Source: Diphasiastrum complanatum (lineage: Eukaryota > Streptophyta > Lycopodiopsida > Lycopodiales > Lycopodiaceae). From it: a DNA stretch of 64,000 nucleotides. Of the stretch, positions 1 through 11,689 are shown in pieces (the first letter of the stretch is position 1; each line of letters begins with the position of its first letter). The stretch is taken from assembly GCA_029204225.1 (NCBI GenBank), contig CM055095.1, positions 23,161,654 through 23,225,653 of the forward strand, in the 5' to 3' direction. The notes beneath the pieces were generated by a model, which had not been told where the DNA came from, ran no database searches, and saw nothing but the letters and a program-made list of their open reading frames with translations. A program made the position numbers and the translations under genes.

Positions 1-1980
1 CTATTCACTCCCTTAAACAATAGGTAGATTTTTTTTTTCATAGCATTTATCCACTATGCCATCTACCTACAACATTTCTACTCTCACAGATCGATTTTTG
101 AATGGGCTCTGTTATTTTCTATCTTACCAAGAAATCTAATCGATCAAATTTATTCTCAATGCCTAATGAACAAAAAATAGAAACCATTCTCATATATATC
201 TCTCAATCAATCACTCAAGATCTCAAATATTGCTCAATAAAGATCCAAGGATGGTCATTGGAACAGCGAACAGAGGGTCTTCGACATTAGATCCAAATCA
301 TCAATAGGTGTTTTTTTTTTTTTTTTAGTGCTTCACCTCCCCTACTAGTAATGTTTTATCCCCTTCCCAATTCTCATATTTCACTCAATACACACCCTCA
401 ATTCTGATTCTATATCAACAAAAATAACTGCCATCCAAGGCATTTAGAATATTGCATCCCATCTTCAGATCGCAAGTGCAAAGTAGCATAAAATGCAAAT
501 ATTCGGCTTTATATAGGGATGGACTGCAATACATCATAGTCGTCTATATGTGCAAGTGTAATACTGTGTGTGGATATCTTTGTCCTCCAATCTTATATAG
601 AGTGTAATCACCTTCCAAAATGTATATTATATCCTTCTCAAATAAGATAGAATATTTTTCTCAACGATACGCCTCTCACACATTTGCTGTCATAAAACTA
701 AAGTTAGCTATGTTCAATGGTAGTCAAACCACTAGTTTTACACTTACTATAACACTTAAAAACTAAAAGTATTTGATAGATAATAGCAAATGAGCTTTTG
801 TAAAATTGAACCATTAAAATCTGCTACTATCTCATCCATAAACCATAACTATAATTTCGATTTTGTAATTTGGATCACCTACATTCAAACTGTCATGTGT
901 ATTTTGTATATTACTATTAAAACATTATCCTTCATAGGCTGCTCATATAATATTTCAAACATGAAGTTCACATTCGATACGTAAATTTTTTCATCTCCAT
1001 TCACATATTAAAATCATGTCGACCAAATTATGTGTCTAGTATTGATCAAAGGTAACAACTTTGGATGATAGTCATTTTTCTAAATAATCTCATTGTCATG
1101 CCCATCGTTTATGTTGATTTTTTTTTTTTTTTCAATTTGAATAGATATATTTTTCTAATTTTCTTTTTTATATTGTTTCAATTTAGGATTTTTTTGTCTT
1201 TTGTTGTATTTGATAAAAGAGAAAAAAACTATCAAATTATATACATTTTCATCATCTTTATTGGGATACTTTATTATGATAATTATCATGAAGCATCTCA
1301 TATGTATGATGACTTACTATCAATATTATACCAGTTAATACAAATAATCTTGTAATACTTGAAAACCATTGAATTTTTTGGACTTTCTTTGATATTCACC
1401 AATTTTTATCATAGACTTTAATTTTGGCATATCCTTTCGCTCTTTTGTAGTTATAATCACTTCTTCTACCTCTTATCATGCATTACCTTATTATTTCGAC
1501 AGTTAGAGGCTTAATACCCTCGTATGCATTTACATTTTTCCGAGTTCATAAAATTTTGATAGAGTTATATAATCACAAAAGATAACATAATACTATTTTG
1601 ATATGGTAATACATCCCAGATTCATTTACCATATATTTATTTTAAATATTTCATTCATTTTCTTTTTAGTAGATATGTCATTGATTCAATTTATCATGTA
1701 TAACATTTTGATCCACATGTGTAACCACTACTTTATCATTGATCGATATTCTCAATATCCTTATCATATAATGGATTAACATAGTTATTATTCCAATGGC
1801 TAAACTCTTGAAGAACATGTTCATTTGTATTCTTGGTACAAATCTCATTATCGTATATTGAATTTATCTGTTTAGAATCTTCATTTCTCTTCATTTTGGT
1901 TTTCCCACATTAGTTTCCTTCATATAGCTCTTTATTAAACAGCTTCAAAGATGAGTGATAAAACTCTCCTTGGTTTTCTC
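1..1980. other. AT-rich intergenic DNA, no gene recognised
   Basis: Strongly AT-rich with many homopolymer T and A runs. The only open frames are short and low-complexity, and none shows a recognisable domain or a plausible exon series. It is probably old decayed repeat DNA, but I cannot assign a family. Confidence 0.6.
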
Positions 1981-2282
<302 letters not shown>

Positions 2283-2689
2283 TGCTACGCAGGTGAAGGC
2301 AAGGTTGTCGCTCCCAACGACGGACCCCTATGCTACATCGACAACACAATAGTGGCGTCGTTGCTGGGGAGTGCCAACACACTCTTTTCGCCACATAGCT
2401 TTCTCACTCTCTTCCTCTTTTCCTATATCTCTCTCTTTCTTCTCTCTCATCATTCTTTTTCATAAAAAAGAAAATCGAATTTAAGGTAGAATAGTGTGAG
2501 TAGTGTTAGTTTTTGCCATTTTTTCATGATTTTTTGTTTGTTTGCACTGTAGGCAGAGATTGTGGGGTGGGAGGATCAGATCCAAGTACCAAATCCTTTC
2601 ATTAATCCATCAAATCCATATAAATCAGAAAAAAAAGCTCAAAATCTGTTTTCGGAGGAAAAAGGAGAGCCAAAATCCCATCAGATTTC
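2283..2689. other. Unassigned sequence between microsatellite and tandem array
   Basis: Mixed-composition sequence with no supported exon. I see no gene, RNA or element boundary here. Confidence 0.4.
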
Positions 2690-3960
2690 GATTTCTCAAA
2701 AAACTAGCAAGAACTAGCCTTCGCATGACTAGCAGCAGCTCCAGGGTATTGTCCCAGACCTGCATATAAGCCTGTGAAGGTTACTTCCCAATAGATTTTG
2801 AAAAAACAGAGAAAAACCCATAAAATTTTAAAAATCCCTTGTAAAAATAAAAAAAAATTCCAAAACTCAAAACTAACCTTTGTAGAGCTCTCTGAAGTTC
2901 CATCTCACTGAGACAAGGACACAGAGAAGTCTGCGAGAGTTAGATCCCAAAAAAAGTGCCCTTGCGAAGGTTCCCAAGAGCAAAAAAATGGCCTAGAACC
3001 TTCTCAAACAACAAATTTTTGAGTTTCCTTGGGAAGTAACCTTCGTAGAGCTCTTTGAAGTTCCATCTCATTGAGGAAGGGACACAGAGAAGTCTGCGAG
3101 AGTTAGATCCCAAAAAATGTGCCCTTGTGAAGGTTCCCAAGAGCAAAAAGTGGCCTAGAACCTTCTCAGACTGCAATTTTTTTAGTTTCTCTGGGAAATA
3201 ACTCTTGCAGATTGGTAAGCAAGTGGATCTGACTCAGATACAAGCACATACTAGCCTACGAAGATTAGTTCCCAGAAAATCTCAAATTTGGCCAAAAAAC
3301 CACAAAAAAATACAGTTTCTTCAAGATTTTTTGAGTTTCTTAGGGAAGTAACTCTTGCAGCTTGGTGAGCAGGTGAATCTGAGTGATATACAAGTGCATA
3401 CTAGTCTGCGAGGGTTTGTTCCCAGAAAATATTAAAATTTTACAAAAGAACCACAAAAAAATGCACTTTGTTCAAGATTTTTTGAGTTTCAGTAGCTCTT
3501 GCAGCATGGTGAGCAGGTGAATCTGACTGAGATACAAGTGCAAACCAGTCTGTAAGGATTTTTTTCCCAGAAAATCTTAAAATTTTACAAAAAAAACCAC
3601 AAAAAATACACTGTTTTCAAGATTTTTTAAGTTTCCTTAGGAAGTAACTCTCGCATCTTGGTGAGCAGGTGAATCTAACTAATATACAAGTTTATACTAG
3701 TCTCAGAGGGTTTTTTTCCCAGAAAAGCTTAGACTTTTGCAAACAAACCCCCAAAAAATGCACTTTTTTCAAGATTTTTTGAGTTTCCTTGAGAAGTAAC
3801 TCTTGCAGTTTGGTAAGCAGATAAATCTGACTGAGATACAAGTACATACCAGTCTGAAAGGGTTGGTTCTCTGGAAATCTTAAAATTTTGCAAGAAAACC
3901 CCAAAAAAAATGCACTTTTTCCATGATTTCTTGAGATCTTCTGGGAAGTAACCTTTTCAA
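2690..3960. repeat. Degenerate tandem array, about 150-bp unit
   Basis: About seven or eight diverged units recur in direct orientation. Anchors such as ACTCTTGCAG recur at about 3201, 3351, 3495, 3647 and 3799, giving spacings of 144-152 bp. An earlier sub-family with TAGAGCTC anchors at 2881 and 3044 has 163-bp spacing. Each unit carries a GAGTTTC..GGGAAGTAACTC block, a GTGAGCAGGTGAATCTGA block, a CCCAGAAAATCTTAAA block and an A-rich end. The open frames in it are repeats rather than genes. It could be a short satellite relic or a minisatellite from a retroelement leader. Confidence 0.85.
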
Positions 3961-4659
3961 AGAGTTTTTTTTTGGATAGATCTAACCAAGATCTGGCTAC
4001 TGTAAAATTTTTGTGAAGATCCAATGGTTAGATTTAGAAATATCTAAGAAAAAGTGCCAAAAAAACTGAGTTTTTTCAAGATCCTGACAAATCTGCCCAT
4101 CAAGAACTCTTGCAGAACTCACATTGTCTAGAAATGATCCATATACAGCTATTGTAGGAAGGTTGAAGGTTAGATTCACTCAGATCTGAAGAAATCTCAA
4201 CAAAAAAAAAAAACACAAAGAACCAAGAAAAGGGGCTAAAATCATACTATTACCCAACTGAAACTGATCTGATCTTGTCAAATCTAGGTTGTAGTCACAA
4301 TATCCATCAAGATCAACAACCTTGGACTGAACCAAGTGAATGAACCGCAGATCAAGTTGATCAGTACCAAGAAAAATCAGTTTCCACCACCATCCATACC
4401 AACCATCCATCACTCTTCTATCCACACTCTTCTATCCATCTCCATATTCTCTTGACTATATAACTTTCATTTTGGTTTTTTTTTGTTAATTCCATTTCTG
4501 TTTCCGTTCACATCCATACAGATCCCTCTTTTCTTGATTCCTCTCTCCTCTTCTTTTTCTTCTTCCACTTCAAAAAAAAAAAAAAAAAAGTTGGAACACC
4601 AAAGTCATTGAGCAAATCTTGAAGCAATTCACCAACCAGCTACTTTGCGACATTCTAGT
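3961..4659. other. Unassigned sequence with poly-A/T runs
   Basis: Continues the composition of the tandem array for several hundred bases, then becomes pyrimidine-rich with a run of about 20 A near 4570-4590. No exon series or RNA gene is visible. Confidence 0.4.
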
Positions 4660-5444
4660 GTTGAACTATGGAGACCGCCCTTGTAGGATTATCAAAATTT
4701 AAAAAGTTCCATGCTGAAACAATCCGAGACTACACCTATCGGATCTATCATCTAGTGAAGGATTGTAATCCACCGATTCCTGAATAGATCTGAATCTACA
4801 TCAATATGAAGGTTTGGAAAAGAGAAAGGAGCATCAAGGAAGTTTATCCACATCACTCATCTTATTTTGTGTTTGATAGAAAACATGTCATGTATTTGAC
4901 AAAGTCCTTTGATGATGCTAGTATGAACATTGTTTTTCATCCTATATCTTATGATGATGAAATAGTGATCATTACTATTTTGATTGGATTTTCAAATATG
5001 TATTCAAAGGCCTCATCTTGTGATCCATTCACTCTTGAATTTCCAAGAAAAGAAGACCTTCATTGGAAGGATGCCAAGTTGGAGTTCATTGTTTTGGTGA
5101 ACAAAGTCAAGATGGTGATATGTCAAGCTTTGATTGTATGTGCTTCATACAAAAGTTGGATCTTATGGAAAGCTGATATTTTCATGTTTCTTTTGGGGAG
5201 GAGACTCACATTTTGCAGCCCAAGGTTATCATTCAACAACCTACCAAAGACAGAGCTTGGATCTTGAAGATGACCTTTATGGAGCTCTCACTACATTTGA
5301 CAACTTGGAACTCAAATTATATTCTTATTTTAATGAGTGATCATACTCACTACATACATCAAGAACATGTTAATTATGTTGTTTTTATGCATATAATTTT
5401 TATTGATCCAGGATAGTCTCATCAAGCTAAATTGTCAGGAGGAG
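4660..5444 (+). pseudogene. Internal remnant of an LTR retrotransposon (gag-like)
   Basis: Read on the plus strand, 4670-4785 encodes a short stretch resembling a retroelement gag region (a KFKKFHAETIRDYTYRI-type segment), ending at a stop. An open frame of 153 codons follows at 4806-5267 without a domain I recognise. A purine-rich tract (CAGGAGGAG) lies directly before the LTR at 5445 and fits a polypurine tract. Protease, integrase and reverse transcriptase are absent, so this is a deleted or non-autonomous copy. The 153-codon frame is not a confident gene. Confidence 0.45.
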
Positions 5445-6250
5445 TGTTGAAATTTCACAATTCTAGCTTGACCAATTTTGGTCACATGCATTGTAATTGG
5501 CAAGATGGCCATGTAAATAGATGCCACATGTGCCAAATAGCATAGGATGCTTTCCCAAGACTTCATTCCTCATATTACATTGTGATAGCATCTTTGAAAT
5601 GAGGCCAAAGTGTACTTAGATAAGCTAGAGAAATTCTAGGAGCTAAAAATAACATGTTTTACACTGTTTTTGGATCTTGAGATCATGACCCCAAGTTAGG
5701 GTGGATCCAACTACCTACTAGGTTAGATGTTAGGGTTAGGTTATGATAAGTACAGAGATGCCCTAAAACGTTCAGATCCAAGCTTCATCTAGAATAAAGT
5801 CCTCATGCATGGACCACCTATTCATAGATTGCTTTTAATAACTCTACACATGCATACACTGTCTCAAATCTTGTACTAACTTCATGTAATGTGTTATGGG
5901 CCTCACAAGCATATTACTAATGACTATAAATAGCTAATTATTTTCTGAATTCATAGCTACTAAAGTACTTACTGAAGTTACTCAATTTTAGCTACTGAAA
6001 TAATCAATCAATTAGAGTATTACTAGCAGAACTTCACTGCTTATATAGTGGAAGTGTATCAGATTGAGACGATCAATGATTCAGATTGCATTCAGTATCA
6101 TGTTAGAATGAACATATGCTTTTCGATCAACTGTCATTTATTTTTTTCTCTTATAGTTTTGTCTGAGCTATCGAATACTTCTATATAGCAATTATATTCT
6201 ATTTATGTTTGTGTACGAAATCAATCTCATAGATTATGATGATTTCAACA
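5445..6250 (+). mobile_element. LTR (3' LTR) of a plus-strand LTR retrotransposon
   Basis: The segment starts with TGTTGAAATT and ends with GATTTCAACA, a near-perfect short inverted terminal pair with the TG..CA ends typical of LTRs. A polypurine-like tract lies immediately upstream, so it should be the 3' LTR of an element entering from the left. No matching 5' LTR is visible in the window. A segment around 5830-5925 is similar to 51210-51300 inside another LTR, on the same strand. Confidence 0.6.
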
Positions 6251-7086
6251 TTAGAATCAAGTAGAATCGATAGTATGATTCGAATTTGATAGGCCTAGTA
6301 ATGCATTAAAGAAGGATCATTCTGCAGATCTTGAGACGTGCATCTATCGAATGCAATTTTCTTCTATGTCAATATTCTTTCCTTTTCCCAACATTATCCA
6401 ATCTTAATCTTTTGCTCTTCATGTTGAGTTTATTCTTTTCATAGGCTTCTATGCAAATGTAAGAATACAAAATATAGCCAATTATAAAGAAGAGAGTGCA
6501 AAGGCATATTTGGTGGATATGTAGAATACTTTGCTTCTAGCCAAGGAACTTGTGAAACAAGCCCATTATTGAGCTTAGGACTATGAAGATCAACATAGGA
6601 GACCTTTGGAGTTAACCAAATGAGGCAAGCCTCTCTTTGAGTCCCTAAGGGTTCTAAGACTCTAGGTAATGGTTAATGTCCAAAGTTGTCACCTTACTTT
6701 TGTGGACTATGGTCTATTAAACAGAAGGTTAGAGAGGTTGCTTATGAGCTTGAACTCCCTAGTTTGTTAAGATTCATTGTAATTAGACTTAAATGTTGCT
6801 TATGTGATCTAGAAAACTTTGAATAGGGTTTGTTCAAGTTGGAGGAAGTAAGCCTAGGGATCATGCACCGAAGAAAATAGTTTGATAAATGGTGCATCAC
6901 TTGATAGTCAACTAATTCCAAAATACTTGGTAGCATGGAATGTCTTGTCTCTAGAAGAGCCACTTGAGAGATAGTACAAAAGCATTAGGTTCATAGCCTC
7001 ATGAGTCATCGAGGATGATAAGTCTTTAGGACAAAGCATGTTAGATCTTTTCAGAAAACAGGTCAAAATTGTCAGTTTCGGATAAT
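6251..7086. other. Unassigned flank left of the four-gene module
   Basis: No confident gene. The minus strand from about 7170 to 6740 reads as coding-like sequence, interrupted by stops, that runs through the left inverted repeat. It may be part of the same mobile element or an older repeat. Confidence 0.35.
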
Positions 7087-7121
7087 CATTAGAGGAGTTC
7101 TCAATATCAAAAAGACCCTTT
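7087..7121 (+). repeat. Left inverted repeat of the four-gene module (35 bp)
   Basis: A 35-bp block starting CATTAGAGGAGTTCTC and ending AAAGACCCTTT is the exact reverse complement of 15823-15857. Weaker inverted similarity, including GGATA next to the block, continues about 30 bp outward on both sides. No target-site duplication could be fixed by eye, so terminal status is inferred. Confidence 0.75.
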
Positions 7122-7544
7122 GTAAAGATACTTTTATTTTTTTCTTTAGTTTCGACCATCACCAGGCCCAATCAAAATGCACATATTTGAAATCTACGTA
7201 ACGTAGTTCAAATTAACTAAAAAATAAATATAGAAAACTTTGAAATTTGTGTCCGGGCAGCATGGATGTATATCATTGGTTTCTTTTTCCTGCCCGACAC
7301 GTGCTAATCTGCCCGATGTCAATACCTCAAGTTAAATTTACTTGACTATGCTAGTTAGTATAATGAAATTTTCTAACTATACTAGTTACAGTTATAGAAA
7401 TATAGTATGTACAGTTACATAAAATATGGTATATGTAGTAACTGTGACTATGTTGGCATTCACATTAGATTAAATGTGATACGAAAAATTGAAATTAAGT
7501 ATGATATCAGAGAGATTTTTGGCACCCAGGCTTTGAAAATAGCA

Positions 7545-8923
7545 ATGGCAAGGAGACCCAGATCTACAATCGAGTCTATGATTCTTTACAATGAGAAAGA
7601 TGAAGCTGATAACTGAAAGCCAACAAAATCTATGAAGAACTCATGGGTATTGCTGCATCCATCATCAAAGGACAATTTTTGACAAAAGAAAAGAGCAAAA
7701 ATGACTTACAAATCTTATCGAAAAACAAAATTTTTGGAGTTTAAGACTACCTCGGGCGGTCAATCTATATCAGAAGTCTTAGTACAACATGTATATATGC
7801 ATTCAGAAGTCAAAGTACATGATATCAATCCTCATGATCATCAAAAATGTAATTGTAAGTATATCAAAACATATGCACTCTACAGCAATCATAGGTGATT
7901 TTATTTATTGATGTTCTTCAGATTATGATTTAAATGCTTCAACATTGTTTTTTTCTTTCAGATTTATATCCATCATGCATAAGTGAATGGGAACCCGCAC
8001 AATCACTTGCAGGAATATTAGACGTGATTCACTCTGATGTTGGAAAGCTACAATACAGAGGAAGAAGTCCAAAGGAACTTGCAGATTGTGGTATCTATTT
8101 TTATGAATCTTTATATACGCCACAAAAAGATGGAAATTTTGGCAAGCTTGAAGCAGTTCCATTGCCTAGTTTTCAAAGTGATGAGTGGCCTACTCCTGAT
8201 AGCATTGTTTCTGAATCCTTGAGATGCAAGCTACTCATTGATGTTAGAAATGCTATGAAGATAAGCACATGCTCGAAAATTGTTCACCTACGTTGGTTTA
8301 TCTCATTAAATATATTTGTTGATTTTTTCTCGAGTGCTAGTGTTCGTAGGACACCAACTTTATTTGTTTGCAAGGATTTATCAGATGAGACTTTGTCAGA
8401 TCTCATGGATCAAGGCTGGGATAGTAAAACAAATAATGACATAGAATGGATTAAAAAGTCCTCAATGATCTTTTGTTATCATATCGAAAAGCAAATGCTC
8501 AGTCGCACATTTAGCTACCAGAGATACAAGAAAATTGAAGGCACATGGCTACCACTGGATCAAGACTTTGAGCTAAATGGTCACACAAATCGAATGGAGA
8601 TAAGCATTATCTACAATGAGGAATATTTGACTATGGTTGAGGTGGAAGAGCATTGGAAGCTTGATTTTATCAGAACAGAGCTCATGCTATTACAAACCAA
8701 TTATCTACCAACATATTTTAGATTTATCATCAATGGAAGACTCGTAAGTACTTTATGTTTATTGCCATTTCAAAATAGAACAAAATATTAGAAAATGTCA
8801 TCTTTTACAATTGCACATTCACTAATATTTGCCATGTCACAGATGCGAAAAAGACAGGAGCTGATAACGTGCTGCAACAACAATCACCATTGTGGGAGAA
8901 CAATAGTTTCAAATAAACTTTAG
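7545..8923 (+). pseudogene. Gene A: multi-exon gene of unknown function in the candidate element
   Basis: The best-preserved part is exon 7962-8741, open for 260 codons, preceded by a CTTTCAG acceptor and followed by a GTAAGT donor. The next exon, 8844-8923, follows a TGTCACAG acceptor, continues in phase and ends at a TAG. An upstream exon ends at about 7853 with a GTAAGT donor and also joins in phase. The N-terminal part, from a possible ATG at 7545, changes frame near 7612 and 7735, so it is damaged. Conserved-looking blocks include SEWEPAQSLAGILDV, YRGRSPKELADCGIYFYESL and a C-terminal YFRFIINGRLMRKRQEL. The C-terminal block resembles the end of a ubiquitin-like fold, but that is a guess. 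The gene converges on B, 177 bp away, and AATAAA lies at about 8953. No family is assigned. Confidence 0.55.
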
Positions 8924-9100
8924 TAAAAATCTACGTATACACTCTTTTATCAATAAATGAAAGCCCAAGTTGGGCATCAGCACATGTATTTTGTGCTCCC
9001 AAATTCATAAACTGGAGCAGCATTTGATATATCAACGTATATTTTTCTATGAATTCTATACATGTATTTTTGTTCTATGCTATCTATATTTGTTTGGATC

Positions 9101-10857
9101 TTAATTTAGTATAACTACATCATCATTTGCACCATCATCAATAACGGGAGGCTGAAGCCTTGCCCTAGCCAGTATACTCAGGATAATTTCTTGTCTAAGT
9201 CTGTACACCTGGCTTGATGTGTACTCAGGAAGTGTAAACTGTAAAATAGAACATTCATGTATTAGTAATGGCAAAAACATCAACAAAATAGAAAACTAAT
9301 CATGATTCCAAAATAAGAATAAACAAAATTTATTACCTTAGAAATATCAACATCTTGCTGAAGGTTGAACCACTCAAAAAATAACTTTGCATTGTATAAT
9401 GTGTACCACCCACAACTAAATGAATCATTTTGCTGGGGTGACTGCAAAATAATTCAGCACACAAGAAATCAATTATGAAACATAATGAATTAGAATGAAA
9501 CAATTACATTAGAATACTGATTTCAAAATGTTATTAAGAAAGACAGACTTTACCTCCAAACTGACGATCTGCCAGTCCACGGAATGGGGAACATCTGCTG
9601 GAATATATTTACTTAGATATGGAAGGTATATATCTACATCCTTATGCGTATTTCTTGCCGAATTTATCTTGACACAAAAACCTTTAATAATATTATCTAC
9701 AGATCTCTTAATAGAGATCAGGTTTAAACTCTAGTGGTCACTGTAAAATAAGATTGAAATTTCTTTAGCTACAATTCTGAGAACTATTTCCATTGACAAT
9801 GCCAATGTTAATGCATAAAACAGCAAGAAGCATTTAATATATCTTACTTCGTATGATAAGGGATGAGCAGACGTTTTGTTGCTGGTGTGAATCCACTTGT
9901 CAGACAATGTGACAATGTGTCATTATTATCCTTGAAGGCCTGAAACAGAAAGTTACTTAGCACCAGCAACTCATTGGATGAATCTCTTGCAATGTCATAT
10001 TGCAAGAGTGTAAGTCCAGACTCTATCACAGGATCACTGATAGAAGCCCGTCTGTCTTTGAGATCCAAGCAATCTAGAACTCTAAAATTAATACTAAAAT
10101 CAAGTTCATCTAGTCTAAAACAAAAAGGAGTATCAATTGTATCTATAGCATCGGATATGTCTTTCTCAAATTTAAGATAATCATCCGAATCTATCTATGT
10201 ATAAAAATTTGGAGGAGGAGGAGGTGGTGGATGTGTAGTATCTATAGGAATTAAAGGGGTATCCAATATAGATGTAGCTATATTTACAACATTATCAACA
10301 GTAGCATTATCTACAATGGATTTCGGGTTAGGCTTCACAGAATCTATGGTATCTACCCTCCTTACTTTCTTTGGAGCTCTCTTGGGGGCTGTCTGCTTCC
10401 TAGGACGCTTCATAGGAAGATCAGTCCTATCTAGAGGAGTTGGTCTAGGAGCAGCAGGCTGAGATAAGTGTAACCTACAATACCTATCCCTCATTCTCAT
10501 CAGGATCTAAAAATCCTTGGGCATTATGGTGACTCTCTTGGAATGGATTGCAAGCAAAAAAGAATCCTCAAAAAAAAGACTAATGTAATCTTCAGCAGCC
10601 TCCTGAAGGCACTAAAGAGCACTAGGTGTGAATCTAATTAGCTGTCCGAGATCATTTCTTGTTATGTTTCAGACAGCATGGTAGAATGGACCTCTTGGAA
10701 TCAACAGAGCTGTTGATTTCTGATACTTGCATATCTTAGAGAGCTACCTGCTGCGGTTGCGTGTTCTAGGTCTAGCGGGTGGTGTAATGGCAACCGCAGG
10801 GGTTGAGGATGAGCCAGGAGAGAAGAAGTCCCTCCTTGTCTGCTTTCTCCTATCCAT
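9101..10857 (-). pseudogene. Gene B: histone H3-fold plus Ulp1/C48 cysteine peptidase fusion
   Basis: Four exons (10857-9848, 9740-9554, 9441-9337, 9238-9101) join with correct GT/AG borders into one 480-codon frame without a frameshift. Residues 1-37 are a basic tail whose start aligns with the H3 tail: KQT falls at the H3 K4 position, with Asp where K9 would be. Residues 38-125 are an H3 fold, with KYQKST (44-49), LLIPRGPF (51-58), LQEAAEDY (84-91), FEDS (96-99) and [14 protein letters not shown] (103-116). The LLIP, AAEDY and KDF features lean towards CENH3. Residues 149-167 are a Lys/Arg-rich, NLS-like linker. The C-terminal part is C48-like: catalytic His339 in NDH, candidate Asp352, oxyanion Gln403 and Cys409 in QQNDSFSCGW. 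Six in-frame stops (codons 38, 63, 82, 117, 221, 340) are TAG or TGA; codon 340 replaces the Trp expected after the His. Confidence 0.8.
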
Positions 10858-10872
10858 GGACGTGTACTATGG

Positions 10873-11678
10873 GATAGCGGACTTGTGCGTGACGGTTAGG
10901 ATGAGCAGGGAGGGATGATATAGACCTCGCAGAGGACCGATATGTACGGACAGAATGTACGGTATATCGGACCTGTGCAAGCCGAATATAAGAGAGAGCA
11001 ATTAGTTTTGAAGAAAGATGCACAAATGCAATACGGGGAGACACGTAGGCAGATATATCAGACCTGTGCGCATGGAAGGCGGTAGGAGGAATATCGATTG
11101 TGAAGGACGTGCACAAGTGCGATATGCGGAGCGAAAAAAAAAGTGAAAAAAAATCATCGAAGTTTGTGATTTTATATCACGGTTCGCACGTGTGAAAGAA
11201 CGTCTTGTCACACGTTTGGGAGTTGTACAGACAAATGCGAGAGCGACACTTGTCACCCTGTCACATTACACGTGTGAGATTTGTACGAGCAAATGCAAGA
11301 GCGACACATGTTGTTGAGCAAACGAATGAACACGTGACACATGTCCAGATGTCATTTCACACGTGTCCAGGTGTCACCTCACACGTGCCAGTGCCTGTAG
11401 TCCAATTGAAAGTAGACACGTGTCCTTTGTCCGTTGACCAGACGTGCAAAAATTTAGTATAAATGGCACAAAAATCGATTAATTTTTTATCTTTTCCGTT
11501 CTCGAAATTCGCGACATATCGCTCTTGTGCACGTGCATTGTTGTCCATTTGCTTGCAACGATACCTACTTGCGCACAAGTGCGATATTCGGTATCTGTCT
11601 GCCGTACATATCCCTCTTGTGCGCCATATTGATAGTTAGTTTTGTTTCAGTTCTCCCTCACACACAAGTGTGATATTC
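10873..11678. repeat. Eight copies of an ATATCGCACTTGTGC-like motif
   Basis: Copies lie at about 10873-10889, 10963-10979, 11054-11070, 11111-11125 (inverted), 11514-11530, 11573-11587 (inverted), 11606-11623 and 11663-11678 (inverted). The consensus is roughly TATATCGCACTTGTGC. Four copies sit on the B side and four on the C side; the outermost are only about 12-16 bp from each start codon. This could be a binding site for an element-encoded or host regulator. Confidence 0.65.
11458..11464 (+). promoter_or_regulatory. TATA-like box for gene C
   Basis: TATAAAT downstream of the ACGTG block and upstream of the gene C start. It would give a 5' leader of about 200 nt. Confidence 0.5.
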
Positions 11679-11689
11679 ACGTTACTGCC

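Larger units (their letters stand above)
10858..11689. promoter_or_regulatory. Shared divergent promoter of genes B and C
   Basis: This 832-bp interval separates the ATG of B (10857, minus) from that of C (11690, plus). It contains a dense block of ACGTG cores between about 11265 and 11425, several as full CACGTG or ACACGTGTC boxes, which in plants bind bZIP/bHLH factors. A TATA-like TATAAAT lies at 11458-11464, about 230 bp before the ATG of C. Copies of a 15-17-bp motif flank the block on both sides. The region is GC-richer than its surroundings. Confidence 0.6.

Noticed and set aside
4806-5267. 153-codon frame as an independent gene
   Set aside because: Lies inside LTR-element internal sequence just before a polypurine tract and LTR; treated as an element remnant.
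9101-10857. Gene B as the host's functional CENH3 or H3 gene
   Set aside because: Six stops, fusion to a peptidase and location in a non-host gene cluster argue against it.
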